From NCBI GenBank assembly GCA_033980235.1, contig CM067072.1, forward strand, positions 28,374,559 through 28,438,558: 64,000 bases of DNA, written 5' to 3'. Of this stretch, positions 1 through 64,000 are shown in pieces (position 1 is the stretch's first letter; each line of letters begins with the position of its first letter). Origin of the DNA: Diadema setosum (lineage: Eukaryota; Echinodermata; Echinoidea; Diadematoida; Diadematidae). Under the pieces are notes generated by a model, which worked only from the letters and a program-made list of their open reading frames with translations, was not told the origin of the DNA and searched no databases. Position numbers and translations under genes: made by a program.

Positions 1-700
1 CACATACTGTATATACGTACATGATATACATCACAAAGTAATATTTGTCATCGTGACATCATAATTCATTAGCACATTTTGAGTCGAAGAGAACATGAGT
101 GATCTTGTGAGTGTAAGCTTGATTTTTTTCTTTCTTTTTTTTTGTCTAATCTTTCACACTGATCGACTCCCAGAACTTTCAGCTGTACCAAAAACAAAGT
201 CTGTACACAGTACACAAGCATCATCTTCTCGCATTCCTTCTCCTGAAAAAATTTAAAAAACAAACAACAAACAAACGTATGTCTTACATGATGTATCTGC
301 GAGTGTTACAAATCACTCATAAAAAGTCCTGCCTCTGTATAACATAGCAAGCACCTGCGGAAAAGGTGGGGCAAGTCACGAATTAAAGGGTACATGCCAA
401 CATTAAAAAGAGAAATAATGAATATAAATGAAAACATACATGTATGTGCATATATAAACATATATATGCACACAAATGTATACATACAATTGTATATGCA
501 TGTAACACACTTAAGAGTTCTGCTGATTTTGATACTCAAAGCACAGTGAATCACAAATAATCATTGCTGAAAAGTTGACTGGCAGTCGGGTTTAACTCGG
601 TTTGACTGGCGGTACAGTACGTATGACAATGGACTGTGAGGTGTGTAGGAAGTGGGAGCAAAAAAAGCATATACAAGTGTAGTACCAAGGTACAAATTGT

Positions 701-931
701 ATACTGTATAAGCTGTTATTTTTCGTGAGGGTTTAATTCTTGTGAATTTCCCGAATCACAGTTGGATCGCGATTTTATCAACACGCAAAAATGTCTCCAT
801 GTGCTTGGGTGATAAGGCATTCACGTTAGCATCGCCGTCAATTTGCAAAAACAACATCCAGCGACAAATGTCTACGACCTCCTCCTCCGCAAAAAAATCT
901 ATATACGCGAAAATAGCAGCATATACAGTAT
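701..931. mobile_element. MITE, TACTGTATA-ended family, copy 1
   Basis: The left end ATACTGTATAAGCTGTTATT and the reverse complement of the right end (ATACTGTATATGCTGCTATT) are near-identical inverted repeats. The interior carries TTTCGTG/TTTCGCG-type words shared with copies at 6,890 and 29,980. It is about 231 bp with no coding capacity and fits a non-autonomous DNA transposon. Confidence 0.65.
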
Positions 932-1282
932 GATGTAAATCCGAGCGCATATTTTGCAAATTGGTTATTGCAAGAAATTCTGCGAGTGCCAGAACTTCAT
1001 GGTAAAAGACTGTCAGTGACAGAATGGGAAAATAAGTTTTTATCCCTTTTGAAGAAGTGAAATAAGCACTTTCCAACCTTGGAGATGATTATATATTGCA
1101 TTTGTATTATGGGGGGGGGGGGGTAATTTTTTTGTAGTTGACTCACGGAATATTTAACCACCACAAAACATATGGGGTATACAGTAGAATCATACATGTA
1201 CGCCTACATGAGAAACAGGGTACAGGTACAAACACTACATTCTCCCTGAGAAAGTTTTTATAGTCAAGGGGAACTGCTACAT

Positions 1283-1402
1283 GAGATAGATAGATAGATA
1301 GATAGATAGACAGATAGATAGATAGATAGATAGACAGACAGATAGATAGATAGATAGATAGACAGATAGATAGACAGACAGACAGATAGATAGATAGATA
1401 GA
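1283..1402. repeat. GATA/GACA microsatellite
   Basis: Tetranucleotide run of GATA units with scattered GACA variants, about 120 bp. It accounts for the Leu/Ser/Tyr-rich open frames read from the opposite strand. Confidence 0.9.
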
Positions 1403-2119
1403 GATTTGTCGTTGGACAGAGAGATAGAATGATATAAAGAAAGAAAGAGACAGAGAGAGAGGGGTAAATTAATGTAGAAAGAGAAACTGTGAACCACCGG
1501 GAACAGTCAAAGTGCATATATGGTGGCATACATTTTCCTTTGAAATTAGGACATTGATTTGGAACAATTTGGACATCTGCACATCATTGATATTTAAAGC
1601 AGGACACTTACCCATCACTTTGCTCTTCTTACAGAAAATTCCATTTACTGTTTATCTATAATCTTTTCATCATTCCTAGGTGAGATTTTCATGGCTGGAA
1701 ATCCACGATGGAACTTCCCTTCAACAGAAAAAAAAAAATAATAATAATAAATGCTGTAGGCCTACAAGGGGCATTCAAATTCGAATTTCCTCAATAATAC
1801 AATCCAAAGACCATCTAACATGCAATTCGCAATTTAAGATGACATATTCTTGTGCATGAAAATTCTTTGTACGGGAACAAATAAGGGTACTTAACGTGTA
1901 CAATCTCATTTCAAGGAACCGCTATTAAGAGGAATATCTGTGGCATAGCAGTCGTTTGTATTTGCAAAAGCAATACCAATATGTAACTTCACTTCTTCAC
2001 AAGTTGATCAGGAGTGGTGCTTATACCACTCGCATTTCCACAGCACGTTTGCTACGATGGTCGATACTCGGGGATGAAATACATGGTGAGTCTTGCATAC
2101 GTCATTCATTGGCGACATC

Positions 2120-2293
2120 TGGTGGGTGTTTCATAAAGCTGTTCTTAAAGTTACAAATGACTTAAGAATGACAGAAACATGTTCTGATGTGCTATACTTA
2201 TCATAATTTCAATAATTCAGCATAAGAATTGATCACCAGTCGTTCTTAAGTCGTTAGTAACTTGAAGCACCGCTTTATGAAACAGCCCCCTGG
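2120..2293. mobile_element. Hairpin MITE, GTTTCATAAAGC-ended family, copy 1
   Basis: The left end GGTGTTTCATAAAGCTGTTC pairs with the right end GCTTTATGAAACAGCCCCC. Internal words ATGTGCTATACTTATCA and AATTCAGCA are shared with the copy at 43,639-43,801. CTGGT flanks both ends as a possible target duplication. Confidence 0.6.
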
Positions 2294-2760
2294 TATGACT
2301 GTGCTGTGTATGCAATCATATTAACATTTTCTGTGCACCATTATCGTAATATGTGAGTCTGTTGCAAGAATTTAAATTTCTTGTATGGGAAGAATAACTG
2401 CTGAAATCATATTTATGACTTCAACAGTGTGAAAAAAAAAAATGGAAATGCTACGCACTGAACTGCAAAGTAATACAGACATTTCTTTTCGCCGTACTGC
2501 AGTTGCCGGGAATAAATTACGTGTGACGAGAGATTGCACTTAATACGCTATCTCGCTTGTCATCTTGGGGTACAAGTACATGTACATTTCAATGGAATGC
2601 TAATCTATGTTTGGTACTTGTGGAGCTGAATAATGTCTTTCGAACGTGCCGAAAGGCTCTACGGGATAAAGTGTGGGGGACATATTACATCTCTGTAAGG
2701 TTCTGTTGAAAAGAGACGTGAATTAGGAAATGGATTGATGACACAAACGGTTGGAGTTGA

Positions 2761-2766
2761 TTTATT
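2761..2766 (-). promoter_or_regulatory. Candidate poly(A) signal AATAAA
   Basis: AATAAA on the minus strand, followed by TTTGTGTC about 14 nt downstream, as in animal cleavage sites. This would give RICTOR a 3.7-kb 3' UTR, comparable with the long UTR of vertebrate RICTOR. Confidence 0.35.
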
Positions 2767-5239
2767 AATTTTTCCACATTTAACCTGGAATTTGCCATTC
2801 TTCCATCGAGAATACATACAGATGGTGTGCAAATGAAAAGACTAGACATCACATGCAGCTACTGATGAGGACATGAACACTTCTGAGGGACCACCCACTC
2901 GATTGGTGGGTCGACCTCAAAAATTACCGACAACCATTTCAAAATTGATTGGCATTAGCACATACATGTACAATGTCTCAACTGTGGAGCGTGAATGGTT
3001 TTGACATTACACATGCTGCAGTGATACACTGCAACAAATTAAAACAATACACACTTTTAGATATTCGGCACTCCTCAAATTTCTCTCCACTCTCCTAAAC
3101 AATGCGCTCCTCGAGTTAAATAAAATATACAATTCTGAGCAAGTAAAATCTTGAGGTATGCTATATTAACAATTCTTTTTTTTCTCTCTTTCTTTCCTTT
3201 TATTTAAACTGAACTAAATCTTGGCATGAAAATTGTATGGTGGGCAACATGGTTTTTAAAACATCTCTTCTTCTCACACACACAATCAAACACACAACTG
3301 ATATTTCCACCTGTACAGTGAAATAATACTGTACATCCACGAAAAATATCATTTGCCTGGTTAACGAATAGCAACCAAGGCGTGCGAGATGGGCAACCGC
3401 GAGATCAATAAAAAGGTAAAAATGCCATGATTTGATACGAGAATTCTGGGATACCTTGTACAGATCTAGGACTAAAAAAAGTACGCAAAGACAAAAGTTG
3501 AAGTTGAACTTCTCAACTCTGATCTACTAGACTGTACTGCCTTCGTCCAAGGCGGACGAGGGTGAAAAAGTTAAGTGTAACCGTGAAAGTTTGACAAAAA
3601 GTATTGCAAACAACAAAAGTCTGTACATAAAACTTTACAAAATGAAACAAAAAAATATAGATATATATATATTTGTATTAAGTATATATTTTATCTGTGC
3701 AGTCCGAGAGAGTAAATTAACATAACGTGCTACATGATGATATTGCTGTCGAGGACACACAAATTATCTACAGTAACTGAAAAGTCCATTAAGTTGTGTT
3801 AAAAGAAAACATCCTACAAATATAAAGTTCTGTAACAGACAAGAAAATAAGCATACTGTCTTCCACGTGTAAGAGTGTGGAAATGGTTTACTCCCCAGAA
3901 AAATTAGCAGCTGCGTGCACCCTTTTCTGCAAACAAGTACATATACACATAACATCATCATATCATGAAATTCCAGCAAGCCTGGAAAAAAAAAAAGAAG
4001 AAAACAACCACCCACAAATAACAAACAAACATAAGAAACATAATGTTAACTAATCCATTAACCATATCTTCGCATCTTCGCACATAGACTAACACATAAT
4101 ACACACAACACCCTGACACATGCACAAACACACACACACACAGATAAACATGCATGTATTTCTCCATGTTCATTACTGTTCATTCACAACATATAACCAA
4201 ACAGAACGGCAGTAGTTTCATGAGGAAAAAAAAAAGAGGATACTATAAGAACATTACAGAATTTTGATGCTCGACAAGTTTTCAAACAGCGTTCATATTC
4301 CCCAAAAGGCCAAACAACCACAAATACGCAAATTCTGAGGAGACGATGTCATCTCTTTCAAAGGTTCCCACTGACCCTCGTCCAAGTCTTTACTGAATTG
4401 TTCCAAGTTTGAAGTGATATCAAAAAGAAGAATGAATTGTGCTATGGCATTACACCATTCTACAGATGTCTTTTAACTTGGCATCAGTAACTTTGTAGGG
4501 GAGAGGTAATAAATGCTAAAGCTCTTCACAAACCCATGATTTTTTTAAAAATCATTCCCCCCCCCCCAAAAAAAAGAAGAAATATTATGCCAGTGGGTGA
4601 GATGGTGGTGGTAGCACTACCTCATAAAATTTGCATATACGGTTGGTTTGCAAAAGAACAAAAACAAAAACAAAAGCGGAAAACACTGACGGTGAAAACA
4701 TTCCTTTTAATATTCCTGTAGTTTTCTTCCTTCATACCTGATTTTGACCAAAAAAAATCTGTGATTATTTTCACAAAACTTTATCTATGACACCCAACGT
4801 TTTAACTTCAAAATGCACTGTAAAAAAAAAAAAAATAATAATAAAAATTGTGTACTGGTGGCTAAAAAACATACTGGTAACCTACTGAATCTATAAAAGT
4901 ATTGAAAGTTCTTGTTATGAAAGTCCTTATGACAACTGACAGTTGTTATGACAACAACCAGTTGTTATACAATCAGCAGTTATGGCAGAATATTAAAGCC
5001 AAATATTGGCCAGCCTGTATATGTGTGATACTTCAAAACTGACTTGAACAGAATTCAAAATTTGACTTGGAAGTCATTTATACTTATACTAATGTCATTT
5101 CTTTTTCTTATAAAATGATAGGAATAGCATGGGGGGGGGGGGGGAGGCTAAAAAACAACAAACAAACAAACCTGCCAGAGTTATTGTTGTGCACTGACAA
5201 GTGACCAATATTTGTTTTTCTGCCTTTCACAAGGTAAAA

Positions 5240-5404
5240 ATGAAAGCTACAGGTCGGGCTCCTTTAGTAAAACTAGCAATTCTGATGATTATCGTCATCT
5301 GTGAGCAAATTGTTGCGAATGGTACAGAATTTGATGGACGAAGAATGTTAGAAATTCCTGTCAAAGAACGATTCTCGAATGCAATTGTCATTGTTGATTT
5401 GTAA
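5240..5404 (+). other. Small open frame with signal-peptide-like N-terminus (doubtful)
   Basis: A 54-codon frame opposite the putative RICTOR 3' UTR. It starts MKATGRAPLVKLAILMIIVI (basic start, then a hydrophobic core) and continues with TEFDGRRMLEIPVKE, which resembles a small secreted precursor. The start has AAAATG context. I recognise no family, the opposite strand is equally open, and no splice or promoter evidence exists. Most likely it is chance. Confidence 0.12.
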
Positions 5405-6455
5405 CCTGTGACTAACCTTCTCCAAAGGACAGAAAAAAAAGGAAACAAAAATGCCATCAAATTTGCAAAACCAGGACCTTAGTTACTCCTGTAATATTGC
5501 ATGAAATTTGACACACACACATGCACACGCACGCACAAACAAACAAACAAACGTAAACTACTCTTTCACCGGACTAAAACTTAATACGGACAAACATTTG
5601 TGAGCTACAAGGGCATGGCTCTATAGCTTGCAGGAGAACACACAAGCACATGTCCAATCAAAGCGGAACGAACACATACATGTACGTGTACACAAGTCGT
5701 TTTTGCATATACGGTTAAGTAAACACGTCCTACACCTTCACCGGCCGCCTGGGCACCAGAAACAAGACTTACATACTCACGGACACACTTTGTTCGTGGC
5801 TAAGCTGAATGTATATAGTACAATATCCTCATTTGTACAGGTCTGAAGCAAAGCGAGGCAAAATTTAAGTCTCTTCTTCTCAAATTACAGTACGCAGTAC
5901 GTGTAGATCTCACAAAGAAGAGAAATCGACATAGACAAAAATATTTTCATTCAAATAACAATGAAAATGTTTTCATTGCTACATTTACATTACATTTTTT
6001 TTTTTCAACTTCCAACTCTTAATGAAGAGCCTGGCTCAAACATCTCAACACTACACACTGTCTCACAGACAATCAATAAAAATTTGTCTTGACACCATTC
6101 GAAGGAGTCGGTTTCAAAAAAACAGAAAGAGTTGCTTATTGCACATTAACGATTCGATGTCTGTTGGCACATTTTCTTCTCGCGGAGGAAAAAAAACGAA
6201 CGGACCAACAAACCAGCAGAATCAGACACATTCAATGCGACAAACATTTTTCCCCCGCAGTGTCTCTGTACACGACATTGGTGATTAGCACATCGAGGAA
6301 TTTTTCTGCTTCGTCTCCCACTTCAAAAATCGGCTCTCTTGGCGAATGTCACATGATTGGCTGAGGTCATCAAGGGATCAAAGGTCAGGGAATTGGGGGG
6401 GATCAAGGGTCAAGGGTCAGAGGTAAAAGGGGAGGGGCTCAGGGCTGGGCTTGTA

Positions 6456-62297
<55,842 letters not shown>

Positions 62298-64000
62298 CTA
62301 TGGGCGGAAGGGACGAAAGTCGCAAGGAGAAGGGAGAAAAAGAATACATGATGGGGTTAACTCTTCCTGTGTCACAGACACTAGACGGTGTGTACAATGC
62401 TATAGGCTTTTTTGTACCAATCATTACTCATATGTAGGGTTCTACCTTTTTGTTAAATAGGTGACCAAGTAAAAACAGACAAACCCTTTGAATCTCCTTA
62501 TTCCTACAAAGCAAACTACTACGTCTATGTATGTTACTGTTTGGTATTACTCTATTTTCCAGACCAGATCTGCATCCATTTTACTCTATTGAAATCAAGA
62601 AAACTTTCTGGACTATTCTAACTCTTTGTTTAATTTAAATACCTGTTGTATAAATCAAATGCACTGGGGTGGTATTCTGAAACTGTTTTATCTCTGCTTT
62701 AAAGTCTGTTGTAACAAATTGATATTCTGAACACCGTTTTAACTCTGTTGTAACTTCTGTTGTAACTGCGTTTTATCTTGCACTGTCTTTGCCTGCGCAT
62801 ATCATTGTTAGTTTGTGCACACACCACAGAACATGCGTTTGTTAAAATGCGCATAGTTAAAGCAAGGTGCCTTTCAAAGAAGAGAGCAATCTTATTGGTT
62901 ACAATGCCTTTGTTGCTACTTCTAACAACATTTCCTATTGGATATGATTATTGCCGTGGGCATGGTTTTCACGACTTACAACACTGTCAAAACAGTTCTC
63001 AGAATACTGATTCAAAACTGCTTTAGCAGTGTCGTAACTGGCAGACTCACAACAAAAGTTACGACAGAGTTATAACAGTGTTCAGAATACCACCCCTGTA
63101 CTTCATTCAATGGCACACATGGACAGGATATTGTCCTAAATTATGAACTACAACGCTCTGTGAAAGCTATTGGGAATGTATTCATGGACATGTAAATATC
63201 CTGCACATAGTAAAAGTCTCCTTCCTATTGAGAAATAATGACAAATTGAAAGTAAGCATGATCTAACACTGACAGCATCTGATCTTCTTCCAATGTTTCT
63301 CTACTTGAATAAATGGCCACAATGCCTATCAACATCTTTAGCCACAGAAAAAGGAACAGGACATCATTTTTCTTTCATATTATTTTTTGTTCCTGTCTCC
63401 ATTTTATTTGGTGTTTTTTTTTTCTTCCTTCCAAAGAACTAATTTGATGAAAGTGATATATATTAATGAGCACGTCGAGTTTAGCAAGTTCTGGTCAAGC
63501 AGGCCATAGGCGACTGCAGGGGAGATCTCATGTAGCCCTTGATGTCTAAACTGGACCAGCGGATGTCATGGTACACTACATTTCTCACTGACAAAATTTA
63601 CATAAAGTGACCACAAACCTACTAAAAATGTGCTCGGTGTTGTGGTGTAAAATGTACAATGTACATTGTATATCGTGACAATGCATGAGAGCATCAGTGC
63701 AAACACTTGCATACTACCAAAACACACTGAAACGTGCGGCGAGGCCCCAACATCTTCCCTGAATCATCAAAATGGAAGTCACGTTCTCTAGCTACATACA
63801 AATAGATGCGGCAAACTCCCTGCTTCACCTCGACCCCGTATCTTGCCCTGAAATTTGGTCCTGCTTTATACCTATCAGGACCGTGCACGCATCAGAGCAG
63901 CCTGGACCGCCAAAAGGCATGCGCCGGTTAACGGCAGGAAAGACACCTAATTAAAGCTAATTACACAGCCTGCTCCCCTTGTTCGGAGCAATCTGCGACG
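62298..64000 (-). other. Upstream intron of RICTOR, running off the window
   Basis: I searched the minus strand for the expected preceding segment (human RMVRACIAIICELALQNPEV) and did not find it, so the upstream exons are beyond 64,000. The only element recognised is the inverted-repeat element at 62,666-63,096; 63,100-64,000 holds nothing I can name. Confidence 0.6.
62666..63096. mobile_element. MITE with GGGGTGGTATTCTGAA ends
   Basis: The left GGGGTGGTATTCTGAAACTG and right CAGTGTTCAGAATACCACCCC are inverse. Internal words TTATTCTGAACACC-like, TGTTGTAACTTCTGTTGTAA and inverse forms (TTACGACAGAGTTATAACAG) extend the pairing. 431 bp, no coding capacity. Confidence 0.7.

Larger units (their letters stand above)
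1..2749. other. Intergenic or distal sequence without recognisable gene
   Basis: AT-rich sequence with short shadow frames only. It holds a TACTGTATA-ended MITE (701-931), a G run at about 1,111-1,122, a GATA microsatellite (1,283-1,402) and a hairpin MITE (2,120-2,293). I see no exon, tRNA or rRNA here. Confidence 0.6.
2750..6455 (-). other. Putative long 3' UTR of RICTOR
   Basis: No coding exon is seen downstream of the stop for 3.7 kb, and I recognise no hairpin MITE in this stretch, unlike every large intron. The best poly(A) signal is AATAAA on the minus strand at 2,761-2,766, followed about 14 nt later by the GU-rich TTTGTGTC. Another AATAAA at 3,199-3,204 is followed by purine-rich sequence and looks weaker. 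Homopolymer runs occur at 4,558-4,567 and 5,131-5,143. Extent is inferred; no transcript is available. Confidence 0.35.

Noticed and set aside
63694..63888. Upstream RICTOR exon
   Set aside because: The frame is open but bears no similarity to the expected N-terminal RICTOR segment.

Overview
This is a eukaryotic genomic window, AT-rich and full of short inverted-repeat transposons and microsatellites. The one gene I can support is an ortholog of RICTOR, the defining scaffold subunit of mTOR complex 2 (mTORC2). It lies on the minus strand. I assembled 24 coding exons by hand from GT/AG splice sites, reading phase and similarity to vertebrate RICTOR. They run from an armadillo-region exon at 62,128-62,297 to the stop codon at 6,456-6,458 and encode about 1,576 residues. 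All 24 exons join in frame. The N-terminal part (roughly 200 residues in the human protein), the start codon and the promoter lie beyond position 64,000. The protein divergence and the repeat families (TTAA-flanked palindromic MITEs, TACTGTATAC hairpin MITEs, tRNA-headed SINEs, a foldback element) suggest a marine invertebrate deuterostome. An echinoderm such as a sea urchin is my best guess; that is inference, not proof.

Layout: 1-2,750 is repeat-bearing intergenic sequence. 2,750-6,455 is probably a long 3' UTR. 6,456-13,206 holds the C-terminal domain exons (including four residues that match the zinc ligands of human RICTOR) and a 1.2-kb exon for the disordered phospho-region. 13,843-25,412 holds the HEAT-like middle region, interrupted by introns carrying a 1.6-kb retroelement-like insertion, tRNA-like modules and CAT-rich repeats. 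30,309-38,527 holds armadillo-region exons. 38,528-59,805 is a single 21.3-kb intron containing a 4.3-kb foldback element with a palindromic MITE nested in it, a 1.8-kb GGTGATCCGA-ended element, several hairpin MITEs and microsatellites. 59,806-62,297 holds three more armadillo exons. 62,298-64,000 is upstream intron.

I see no second protein-coding gene, no rRNA and no canonical functional tRNA. The most unusual material is in the repeats: tRNA-like sequences enclosed by DNA-transposon-like inverted repeats, a retroelement-like insertion with long inverted arms, a perfect 12-bp target duplication and a hammerhead-like motif, and nested MITEs. All coordinates of exons were derived by eye and none was checked against transcripts.
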